This document shows, one piece after another, positions 59,001-64,000 of a DNA stretch of 64,000 nt. Under the pieces are notes generated by a model. The model was not told the DNA's origin and did not search any database. It worked only from the letters and a program-made list of their open reading frames with translations. A program made the position numbers and the translations under genes. This stretch comes from Streptomyces mirabilis (GTDB lineage: Bacteria > Actinomycetota > Actinomycetes > Streptomycetales > Streptomycetaceae), in the NCBI RefSeq assembly GCF_018310535.1, contig NZ_CP074102.1, forward strand, positions 7,006,001-7,070,000, written 5' to 3'. Position 1 is the first letter of the stretch. Every line of letters begins with the position of its first letter.

Positions 59001-59900
59001 GCCCTCGGTCACCAGCCGCTGGACCAGCTCGGGCGGGCAGGCCTCACCGCCGAAGATCAGCAGCCGTACGTCATTGAGGGTCTCCGGCTCCCAGAGCGCG
59101 GCGAGCGTCGGCACGGTCGAGACGACGCTGATCTCCTGCTCGACCAGCCAGGGCCCCAGGTCGGCGCCGCTGCGCACCTGGGAGCGCGGCACGGGCACCA
59201 GACAGGCGCCGTACCGCCAAGCCAGCCACATCTCCTCGCAGGAGGCGTCGAAGGCGACGGACAGGCCCGCCATGACCCGGTCACCGGGCCCGATCGGGTC
59301 CTCGGTGAGGAACAGCTCCGCCTCGGCGTCGACGAACGCCGCGGCGCTGCGGTGACTGACGGCCACGCCCTTGGGCTTGCCCGTGGACCCGGAGGTGAAG
59401 ATGATCCAGGCGTCGTGCTCGACACCGGGCCGCGCGGCGGGCACCTCGGAGGTGCCGTTGACGGTCAGCCGGTGCCCGGCTCCGATGACGGCCCGCACCT
59501 TCGCCTCGCCGAAGACCAGCTCGGCCCGCTCGTCGGGGTCCTCGGCGTCCACCGGCACATAGGCCGCGCCGGCGGCCAGTACGGCGAGGACGGCGACGTA
59601 CAACTCGTTGGTGCCGGAGGGGACGCGGACACCGACCCGGTCGCCGAGGCCCACCCCGGCGTCGCTCAGCCGCCGCCGCAGGGCCTCGACCTCGACGGCG
59701 AGGGCGCGGTAGGTGAGGGCCCGGTGGCCGTCGTCGAGGGCGGGCTCGTCGGGGTGGGCCCGTACGGTGGCGTCGAGGATGTCGACCAGCGTGCGCGGCG
59801 AGGCGGCGACGGAGGCGGAGAAGCGCGCCGGGTCGCCGAACTCCGCGCGCACCTCCTCGTCGAACAACGCGAATGCGGGGCCTTGCTCGAGGGCTGCCAT
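56025..59900 (-). CDS. Pls/PosA-type single-module membrane NRPS, predicted cationic poly-amino-acid synthetase
   Basis: 1291 residues from ATG 59900 with GAGGACCCG. Adenylation domain (about 1-510): IIFTSGSTGKPKG, FDASCEEMW, NTYGPTEATVV, YRSGDLV, LGRADEQIKLGGRRIELGEVD, RTSGKVD. Carrier domain with DDFFAIGGGS and phosphopantetheine Ser549. Then three pairs of membrane helices (about 610-665, 850-915, 1075-1140) separating soluble domains with hexapeptide/left-handed-helix character (GAGAVVGTRSILFPGARVGKRAEVAPGS, GRAEIGRRAFLGNSGM, EGATLGPGGIVLPGSTVGARS). No condensation or thioesterase domain. This is exactly the layout, and close to the length, of epsilon-poly-L-lysine synthetase. Pocket residues aligned by eye to GrsA read D-A-E-T-I-G-T-V-V-K, close to the lysine code. 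Product unproven. Confidence 0.9.
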   Translation of the reverse strand: MAALEQGPAFALFDEEVRAEFGDPARFSASVAASPRTLVDILDATVRAHPDEPALDDGHRALTYRALAVEVEALRRRLSDAGVGLGDRVGVRVPSGTNELYVAVLAVLAAGAAYVPVDAEDPDERAELVFGEAKVRAVIGAGHRLTVNGTSEVPAARPGVEHDAWIIFTSGSTGKPKGVAVSHRSAAAFVDAEAELFLTEDPIGPGDRVMAGLSVAFDASCEEMWLAWRYGACLVPVPRSQVRSGADLGPWLVEQEISVVSTVPTLAALWEPETLNDVRLLIFGGEACPPELVQRLVTEGREVWNTYGPTEATVVACASLMTGEEPIRIGLPLNGWELAVVDEAGEPVAMGDSGQLVIGGVGLARYLDAEKDAEKYAPLKSLGWERAYRSGDLVKAEPEGLIFLGRADEQIKLGGRRIELGEVDAALQALPGVASAAAAVRTARSGNQLLVGYVVTQEGWDQAAAVEKLRAELPAALVPLLAPVADLPTRTSGKVDRGALPWPLEGLETGGAKEQLYGTEAWLAEQWSEVLGIPVGSGSDDFFAIGGGSLAAAQLTTRLRTRYPSAAVLDIYQQPVLRKLARHLEKSAQDDGAERVIAPVPLRAKVAQLFLLIPLFTLMGLRWTVALAALGNVLHWFGPYPWAPSAPWWLVGAGAVVLYSPPGRLAIAAGGARLLLRRVKPGRYPRGGSVHLRLWTAERLAEFSGAASLTGSWLERYARALGAKVGTDVDLHSLPPVTGMLKLGRGAAVESEVDLSGYWLDGDRLEIGQVKVGAGAVVGTRSILFPGARVGKRAEVAPGSAVAGQIPTGQRWAGAPAGKLGKAKRAWPKERPRRGTYWRAMYGATGFALTALPVLSAVAALVVAHLFVSADAGLGAALRGAALALVPATLAFGLAYALLLLVGVRLLSLGLREGTYPTHSRIGWQAWTVTQLMDRSRDTLFPLYAGLITPVWLRLLGMKIGRGAEVSTVLALPSLTTVGEGAFLADDTLTAPYELGGGWMRIGRAEIGRRAFLGNSGMTAPGRSVPDGGLVGVLSATPKKAKKGSSYLGLPPVKLPRSTQDGDQSRTYDPPARLLWARALVELCRIVPVFCSAALAVLTVAALSALGVWAPLLAGIVFLGVGVLACLTSIVAKWLLVGRHRAGEHPLWSGFVWRNELADTFVEVVAVPWLAGSVPGTPLMTAWLRGLGARIGKGAWIESYWLPETDLVTLEDATTVNRGCVLQTHLFHDRILRTDTVVLREGATLGPGGIVLPGSTVGARSTLGPASLVMAAESVPDDTRWLGNPIEAWRS

Positions 59901-60185
59901 CGGGTCCTCACGTGTCGTTCCCGGAGCGTCCGGGGAGCTGGTGGGCCCGCAGGTATGCCTGGGGATATTCCGGTCCAGCTCCAAACAAGCCTTGAATTTT
60001 AGTACGACGCTAGTCGCGTACCTGGTCATCAGCCATGCGAGGAGGCCGTGCGAGGGCTCCGGAACCACTGATTCCGGTGCGGTGACGGAGCTCTGACATG
60101 GGGGTATGTCATCCTGACGAGATCTGCCCCACATCTGTCCGTAACGCCGCGAACACGACGAGTTGAGGCCTGTGATGCGTACAAC
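59901..60185. promoter_or_regulatory. Upstream region of the NRPS gene with a candidate operator
   Basis: A 330-base gap (to the tRNA) less GC-rich than the genes. On the minus strand it contains GTACG-N10-CGTAC at 60002-60021, an inverted repeat next to a TAAAAT hexamer, about 100 bases before the NRPS start, and further A/T-rich stretches around 59960-60000. Promoter and operator are probably here; the sites are not assignable to a regulator. Confidence 0.4.
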
Positions 60186-60223
60186 GAGTGAGGGCCGCGA
60201 CCTGATGGTCGCGGCCCTCACTC
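60186..60223 (-). terminator. Hairpin terminator of the tRNA-Leu gene
   Basis: GAGTGAGGGCCGCGACC, loop TGAT, GGTCGCGGCCCTCACTC: a 17-bp perfect stem eight bases beyond the tRNA 3' end. Confidence 0.85.
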
Positions 60224-60230
60224 CTCTGTG

Positions 60231-60315
60231 TGTCCGAGGGGGGACTTGAACCCCCACGCCCGATAAAGGGCACTAGCACCTCAAGCTAGCGCGTCTGCCA
60301 TTCCGCCACCCGGAC
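60231..60315 (-). tRNA. tRNA-Leu (anticodon GAG)
   Basis: The minus strand folds into a class II tRNA of 85 bases. Acceptor stem GTCCGGG pairs with CTCGGAC (one G-T pair); anticodon arm CTAGC-TTGAGGT-GCTAG places GAG at 34-36, reading CUC/CUU; the long variable arm is TGCCC...GGGCG; T-arm GGGGG-TTCAAGT-CCCCC. The discriminator base is A and CCA is not encoded. A strong hairpin terminator follows. Confidence 0.95.
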
Positions 60316-60502
60316 AAGGTGTCTGTCGCGCGGGGTTTCCCTCGCGGCGACAGAGGAAACATTACCAGGCTTTCGAGGGCCCCCGGTCACACCCCGTCGC
60401 CGCGTGAACGGCGTGTGACGGGCCGGGTCCGGCCTTGGGGCGAGGAGGGGGTGGGGGAGAGGATGAGGGGGACCACCAGCAGTGACAGTGGGAGGAAGCA
60501 GC

Positions 60503-61828
60503 GTGAGCGAGTCGAACACGGCCAGGAGCGTCTCCGGCGAGGACGAGGTCGTGGACCTCTGTCGCGAGCTGATCCAGATCGACACCAGCAACTACGGGGA
60601 CCACTCCGGACCGGGTGAGCGCAAGGCCGCGGAGTACGTGGCCGAGAAGCTCGCCGAGGTCGGGCTCGAGCCGCAGATCTTCGAGTCGCACAAGGGGCGC
60701 GCGTCGACGGTGGCCCGTATCGAGGGCGAGGACCGCTCGCGCCCCGCGCTGCTCATCCACGGCCACACCGACGTCGTACCGGCCAACGCGGCGGACTGGA
60801 CCCACCACCCCTTCTCCGGCGAGATCGCGGACGGCATGGTGTGGGGCCGTGGCGCGGTCGACATGAAGGACATGGACGCCATGACCCTGGCGGTCGTCCG
60901 GGACCGGCTGCGCAGCGGGCGCAAGCCGCCGCGAGACATCGTCCTCGCGTTCCTCGCCGATGAGGAGGCCGGCGGTACGTGGGGTGCGCGGCACCTCGTC
61001 GACAAGCACCCCGACCTCTTCGAGGGCGTGACCGAGGCGATCGGCGAGGTCGGCGGGTTCTCCTTCACGGTCAACGAGAAGTTGCGGCTGTACCTCGTCG
61101 AGACCGCCCAGAAGGGCATGCACTGGATGAAACTGACCGTGGACGGCACCGCCGGGCATGGTTCGATGATCCACAAGGACAACGCGATCACCGAGCTGTC
61201 CGAGGCCGTCGGGCGGCTCGGGCGGCACAAGTTCCCGGTCCGGGTGACGAAGACGCTGCGGCACTTCCTCGACGAGCTCGGTGACGCGCTCGGCACCGAG
61301 CTCGACCCGGAGAACATGGACGAGACGCTCGCCAAGCTCGGCGGTATCGCCAAGCTCATCGGCGCCTCCCTGCAGAACACCGCCAACCCGACCCAGCTCG
61401 GTGCCGGATACAAGGTCAACGTGATTCCGGGGCAGGCGACCGCGCACGTCGACGGGCGTTACCTGCCGGGGTACGAGGAGGAGTTCCTCGCCGACCTGGA
61501 CCGGATTCTCGGCCCGAGGGTCAAGCGTGAGGACGTGCACGCGGACAAGGCGCTGGAGACCACCTTCGACGGGGCGCTGGTCGACGCCATGCAGACCGCG
61601 CTGTCCGCCGAGGACCCGATCGCGCGCGCGGTGCCCTACATGCTCTCGGCCGGCACCGACGCCAAGTCCTTCGCCGACCTCGGCATCCGCTGCTTCGGCT
61701 TCGCCCCGCTCAAGCTGCCGCCGGAGCTGGACTTCGCGGGCATGTTCCACGGAGTCGACGAGCGGGTGCCGGTGGATGCGCTGAAGTTCGGCGTCCGTGT
61801 GCTCGACCGCTTCATCGAGGCGTCATGA
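60503..61828 (+). CDS. M20 family metallopeptidase (dipeptidase/ArgE-DapE type)
   Basis: 441 residues from GTG 60503 with SD GGGAGGAAGC; the GTG at 60482 is upstream of the SD. Metal ligands: HGHTDVVPANAADW (His, with Asp), GRGAVDMKDMDAM (bridging Asp), LADEEAGG (general base Glu and ligand Glu), and the late His in MFHGVDERVPVDAL. The dimerisation domain lies at about 190-300 (GTAGHGSMIHKDNAI). It hydrolyses a peptide or N-acyl bond; homologues are called dipeptidase/deacylase without firm substrate. Monocistronic. Confidence 0.93.
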   Translation: MSESNTARSVSGEDEVVDLCRELIQIDTSNYGDHSGPGERKAAEYVAEKLAEVGLEPQIFESHKGRASTVARIEGEDRSRPALLIHGHTDVVPANAADWTHHPFSGEIADGMVWGRGAVDMKDMDAMTLAVVRDRLRSGRKPPRDIVLAFLADEEAGGTWGARHLVDKHPDLFEGVTEAIGEVGGFSFTVNEKLRLYLVETAQKGMHWMKLTVDGTAGHGSMIHKDNAITELSEAVGRLGRHKFPVRVTKTLRHFLDELGDALGTELDPENMDETLAKLGGIAKLIGASLQNTANPTQLGAGYKVNVIPGQATAHVDGRYLPGYEEEFLADLDRILGPRVKREDVHADKALETTFDGALVDAMQTALSAEDPIARAVPYMLSAGTDAKSFADLGIRCFGFAPLKLPPELDFAGMFHGVDERVPVDALKFGVRVLDRFIEAS

Positions 61829-61896
61829 CGCGTTGACGCCTGCAATCGCCCGTACGTGCGGAGATCGCCCGGGACGGGTGAATGGGACCATAAGCT

Positions 61897-61924
61897 CGTA
61901 GCTCAAGTACTTCTTCCTCGTTAC
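61897..61924 (+). promoter_or_regulatory. Candidate sigma-BldN-type promoter of chpH
   Basis: CGTAGC, 16 bases, CGTTAC, starting 78 bases before the chpH ATG. It resembles the developmental ECF sigma-BldN consensus as I recall it (CGTAAC and CGTTGA-like hexamers with a 16-base spacer), and chaplin genes are known BldN targets. Confidence 0.5.
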
Positions 61925-61974
61925 AGGTGATGTGATCCGCTACTTGGGATCGCATTTGCCTACAAGGAGGAATA

Positions 61975-62208
61975 ATGATCAAGAAGGTCGTCGCTGCTGC
62001 GGCTGCCACTGGTGGTCTGGTTCTCGCGGGTGCGGGCCTGGCTGTCGCCGACTCGGGTGCCCAGGGTGCCGCTGTGCACTCCCCGGGCGTCATCTCCGGC
62101 AACGTCATCCAGGTGCCCGTTCACGTCCCGGTGAACGTCTGCGGCAACACGGTCTCCGTGATCGGGCTGCTGAACCCCGCCTTCGGCAACACCTGCATCA
62201 ACAACTGA
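61975..62208 (+). CDS. chpH: Short chaplin ChpH
   Basis: 77 residues from ATG 61975 with a perfect AAGGAGGAAT SD. Signal peptide MIKKVVAAAAATGGLVLAGAGLAVA, then one chaplin domain: GAAVHSPGVISGNVIQVPVHVPVNVCGNTVSVIGLLNPAFGNTCINN, with the two conserved Cys that form an intramolecular disulfide. Short chaplins self-assemble into amyloid-like fibrils that lower surface tension and coat aerial hyphae and spores. The lack of a sortase signal means it is retained through the long chaplins. The long chaplin gene follows, as in the S. coelicolor chpH/chpC pair. Confidence 0.96.
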   Translation: MIKKVVAAAAATGGLVLAGAGLAVADSGAQGAAVHSPGVISGNVIQVPVHVPVNVCGNTVSVIGLLNPAFGNTCINN

Positions 62209-62240
62209 CGTTGTGCCTCACCCCATGAGGGTCTGAGCCC

Positions 62241-62279
62241 GTCGGCCCCGGAGCGTGCGCCATGCGCTCCGGGGCCGAC
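62241..62279 (+). terminator. Terminator between the chaplin genes
   Basis: GTCGGCCCCGGAGCG pairs perfectly with CGCTCCGGGGCCGAC (15 bp, 9-base loop), 32 bases after chpH. A second hairpin, GCGCACGCA with TGCGTGCGC (62289-62315), follows in the leader of the long chaplin gene. Confidence 0.8.
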
Positions 62280-62359
62280 CGGCTTTCGGCGCACGCACGG
62301 GACGGATGCGTGCGCTTTCCGGAGGGTCCAAGCCAAGGACTAAGGCAGGGAATTCAGCT

Positions 62360-63217
62360 ATGCGACAGGTCACCCGCAAGGGCCTGATGACCGTGGCGGC
62401 CGCGACCGGCGTACTCGCCGCGACCGGAGGCTACGCACACGCCGACTCGGGTGCGAGCGGCGCCAGTTCCAACTCGCCCGGCGTGCTGTCGGGCAACACG
62501 GTGCAGGCACCGGTGCACGTGCCGGTCAACGTCTGCGGAAACACCGTGAACGTCGTCGGGTTGCTCAACCCGGCGATGGGCAACAAGTGCGTCAACCACG
62601 GCGGCGGCTACGGCGGTGGTGGTTCGCACTCGGGCGGCGGCTCCCACGCCGGTGGGCACGCGAGTGGCTCGCCGGGCGTAGGCTCCGGCAACCACGTCCA
62701 GGTGCCGATCGACGTGCCGGTCAACGTCTGCGGCAACAGCGTGAACGTCGTCGGAGTCGGCAACCCGGCGATGGGCAACGACTGCGCGAACGGACACGGC
62801 GGCCACACCCACTATCCGCCCGGCGGCGGTCACCCGGGTCAGCCTGGTCACCCGGGTCAGCCTGGTCACCCCGGTCACCCCGGTCACCCTGGTCATCCCA
62901 GTCACCCGGGTCAGCCTGGTCACCCGTGTCAGCCCGGTCATCCGGGACAGCCCGGACACCCCGGCCAGCCTGGGAACCCCGGACACCCGGGTACGCCTGC
63001 ACAGCCCGGTACGCCCGGGCACCCCGGAACCCCGGGCTCGCCGTCCACCTCGCACCCCAACCACCCGGGGACGCAGCACGTCTCCCAGCCGCACAGCGCC
63101 CCGGCGCAGCTCGCCCACACCGGCAGTGACCTGCCGATCGGCGCGGTGATCCCGGCGGGCGCGGGCGCGCTGCTGGCGGGCGCCGTGCTCTACCGCCGGG
63201 CGCGCTCAGGCGCGTAG
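62360..63217 (+). CDS. chpC: Long chaplin (ChpC-like), two chaplin domains, collagen-like spacer, LAHTG sortase signal
   Basis: 285 residues from ATG 62360. Signal peptide MRQVTRKGLMTVAAATGVLAATGGYAHA; chaplin domain 1 at about 30-75 (SPGVLSGNTVQAPVHVPVNVCGNTVNVVGLLNPAMGNKC); Gly/Ser/His linker; domain 2 at about 100-145 (SPGVGSGNHVQVPIDVPVNVCGNSVNVVGVGNPAMGNDC); a 72-residue Gly-X-Pro spacer (157-228); the class E sortase signal LAHTG at 251-255, a hydrophobic segment and the basic tail YRRARSGA. It should be covalently fixed to the wall and anchor the short chaplins. The symbol follows the S. coelicolor chpH-adjacent long chaplin. Confidence 0.93.
   Translation: MRQVTRKGLMTVAAATGVLAATGGYAHADSGASGASSNSPGVLSGNTVQAPVHVPVNVCGNTVNVVGLLNPAMGNKCVNHGGGYGGGGSHSGGGSHAGGHASGSPGVGSGNHVQVPIDVPVNVCGNSVNVVGVGNPAMGNDCANGHGGHTHYPPGGGHPGQPGHPGQPGHPGHPGHPGHPSHPGQPGHPCQPGHPGQPGHPGQPGNPGHPGTPAQPGTPGHPGTPGSPSTSHPNHPGTQHVSQPHSAPAQLAHTGSDLPIGAVIPAGAGALLAGAVLYRRARSGA
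62828..63043 (+). repeat. Collagen-like Gly-X-Pro coding repeat in the long chaplin gene
   Basis: Twenty-four consecutive triplets, mostly GHP and GQP, all with Pro third; Gly is replaced by Ser, Cys and Ala in three of them. At DNA level the units are tandem CACCCGGGTCAGCCTGGT-like 18-base repeats early on and diverge towards the 3' end. The tract can slip, so its length probably varies between strains. Confidence 0.85.
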
Positions 63218-63271
63218 ACCGGCAGGACAGGGAGAAGCCCGGGCCTGGAACGGGGGCCGGGGCAGGGGCGA

Positions 63272-63339
63272 TCGCTTCGCCACAGGCATCTCCTGTGGCG
63301 AAGCGACCGGAGCGGGCCCGCACTGGCGGGGCCCGCTCC
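63272..63339. terminator. Two adjacent hairpin terminators between convergent genes
   Basis: TCGCTTCGCCACAGG pairs with CCTGTGGCGAAGCGA (15 bp, 5-base loop, 63272-63306), then GGAGCGGGCCC with GGGCCCGCTCC (11 bp, 63309-63339) followed by GTTTC. They separate the long chaplin and DUF5703 genes. Confidence 0.8.
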
Positions 63340-63356
63340 GTTTCAGCCGCTTTCGC

Positions 63357-63545
63357 TCACCACGTGGCACGCACCTGGCGGATGATCCGCCGGCGCAGCC
63401 GCACCTTGCGGCTGCCGTCGGGGTGCAGGCTGAGGCGGTCCAACTCCCAGTGTCCGTACTCCGCATGGTCCGTCAGCAGGCGTGTCGTCTCCTTGCGGGA
63501 AACCCCGCGCGGCACGTACACGTCGACAAATTCGTATTCCGGCAT
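63357..63545 (-). CDS. DUF5703 family small protein
   Basis: 62 residues from ATG 63545: MPEYEFVDVYVPRGVSRKE, then TTRLLTDHAEYGHWELDRLSL and a very basic end RKVRLRRRIIRQVRATW. I recognise this as the DUF5703 family of small actinobacterial proteins of unknown function. No signal peptide or membrane helix. Divergent from the last gene across 47 bases, which must hold both promoters. Confidence 0.85.
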   Translation of the reverse strand: MPEYEFVDVYVPRGVSRKETTRLLTDHAEYGHWELDRLSLHPDGSRKVRLRRRIIRQVRATW

Positions 63546-63592
63546 CGCATCTATTGTGCGGGCAGAGGCCCTGTACGGATAGCGTCTGCACT

Positions 63593-64000
63593 ATGTCTGA
63601 TGCTGTGCAGCCCACCGCTGCCGAGGTACGCGCCGCCGCCGAGGCTGTCAAGACCGCTCTCGACCGCCACCTGGCCGCGGTCGAGCGCAGGTCGGGCGAT
63701 GACGACCCGGCCGTATACGAGGCGTTCAACGAGCTGGCCGCCGCGGCCGAGGAGTACGACGAGCTGCTCTACGACCGATACGACGAGGTCACTCCCTTCG
63801 AGATCCCCGGCAGCGACGACACGCTGCCTCCGTACACGGGCCCCGAGGAGCCGAACGCGCTGAGCGTGGTGATCCGCCGGGACTACGCGGTGGTGGAGCC
63901 GCAGCGACTGCTGGCACAGGCCCAGCGGGTGGAGGCCGTGGAGGAGGACGGGGCCACCGCGGCCGCGGGCTTCGACGCGGCGTCCGGCACAGTGCATGGG
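63593..64000 (+). CDS. Conserved actinobacterial protein, function unknown (cut by right edge)
   Basis: From ATG 63593 the frame stays open to the window end, 136 codons. MSDAVQPTAAEVRAAAEAVKTALDRHLAAVERRSG begins with a helical segment; EAFNELAAAAEEYDELLYDRYDEVTPFEIPG is highly acidic, followed by ALSVVIRRDYAVVEPQRLLAQAQRVEAVEED. No domain is recognised. No SD is visible, but TAGCGT at 63580-63585 is placed as a -10 element for a leaderless message. Confidence 0.7.
   Translation, partial: MSDAVQPTAAEVRAAAEAVKTALDRHLAAVERRSGDDDPAVYEAFNELAAAAEEYDELLYDRYDEVTPFEIPGSDDTLPPYTGPEEPNALSVVIRRDYAVVEPQRLLAQAQRVEAVEEDGATAAAGFDAASGTVHG

Noticed and set aside
56466..60002. Plus-strand ORF of 1178 codons opposite the NRPS gene
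   Set aside because: It is antisense to a protein with clear adenylation and carrier motifs; the translation is Arg/Gly/Asp-rich without domains. Long antisense frames are expected in high-GC coding DNA.
62828..63043. Sequencing or assembly artefact in the repeat
   Set aside because: The frame stays open through all 24 triplets and continues into a correct LAHTG sortase signal and membrane tail, so the repeat is genuine coding sequence, although copy number could be mis-assembled.
1..64000. Mobile elements, prophage or integrative element boundaries
   Set aside because: No transposase, integrase or phage gene, no att-like duplication next to the tRNA-Leu, and composition is uniform apart from short intergenic regions.

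Overview
The window is about 64 kb of very GC-rich chromosomal DNA with a strong G/C bias at third codon positions, many GTG starts, ATGA/GTGA gene overlaps, LAxTG/chaplin surface proteins, a SoxR, a homogentisate dioxygenase and an unusually high number of TetR/GntR regulators. All of this points to a Streptomyces chromosome, in its conserved core or core-to-arm region rather than on a mobile element. From memory, the order chaplins - gluconate genes - soxR - hmgA resembles a segment of the S. coelicolor chromosome; this was not checked. No transposase, integrase, phage gene or CRISPR array was seen.

Layout. 1-3.4 kb: a DUF4331 gene (cut by the window edge) divergent from an ECF sigma factor (SigK/ECF19 type) and its membrane anti-sigma factor; both directions carry a similar ECF-type promoter. 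3.6-6.2 kb: a DrrAB-like drug exporter divergent from a TetR repressor, with two near-identical 17-bp palindromes. 6.2-9.6 kb: homogentisate 1,2-dioxygenase, a GntR/UTRA regulator and an orphan protein resembling a type ISP restriction-enzyme specificity domain. 9.7-13.4 kb: lipoprotein, TetR and a molybdopterin Fe4S4 oxidoreductase. 13.6-18 kb: CitMHS citrate transporter, MFS transporter and an orphan MalK/MsiK-like ATPase. 18-24.6 kb: aldehyde dehydrogenase, Zn alcohol dehydrogenase, EamA exporter with an ArsR regulator, then TetR and acyl-CoA dehydrogenase; a shared 19-bp operator links the two ends of this block. 24.7-28.7 kb: YiaA/B protein, TetR, MaoC hydratase, SoxR, an RNA ligase and a zinc-ribbon protein.

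29-34.6 kb: secreted penicillin-acylase family enzyme, alpha/beta hydrolase, NamZ-like DUF1343 protein. 34.8-40.4 kb: an acyl-acid catabolic island (SDR, acyl-CoA synthetase, TetR, ACAD10/11-like acyl-CoA dehydrogenase and its aminoglycoside-phosphotransferase-like kinase) with related operator half-sites at both ends. 40.4-43.1 kb: His-rich metal-binding protein, two DUF202 proteins, NUDIX, DMT permease. 43.4-49.4 kb: FAD dehydrogenase, TPR-like protein, APC permease, sulfite-oxidase-fold protein with its cytochrome b partner. 49.5-54.1 kb: gluconate/idonate operon gntK-gntP-idnO-idnD with a divergent FadR-type gntR and a perfect 23-bp palindrome between them.

54.1-60.3 kb: YchJ protein, then the most striking locus: a 1291-residue Pls/PosA-type single-module NRPS (adenylation, carrier, six membrane segments with three soluble domains) translationally overlapping an M1 zinc aminopeptidase. 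The adenylation pocket read from the sequence resembles the lysine code, suggesting a cationic poly-amino acid and a dedicated degrading peptidase. 60.2-64 kb: tRNA-Leu(GAG), M20 peptidase, short chaplin ChpH, long two-domain chaplin with a collagen-like Gly-X-Pro stretch and sortase signal, DUF5703 protein and a gene cut by the right edge.
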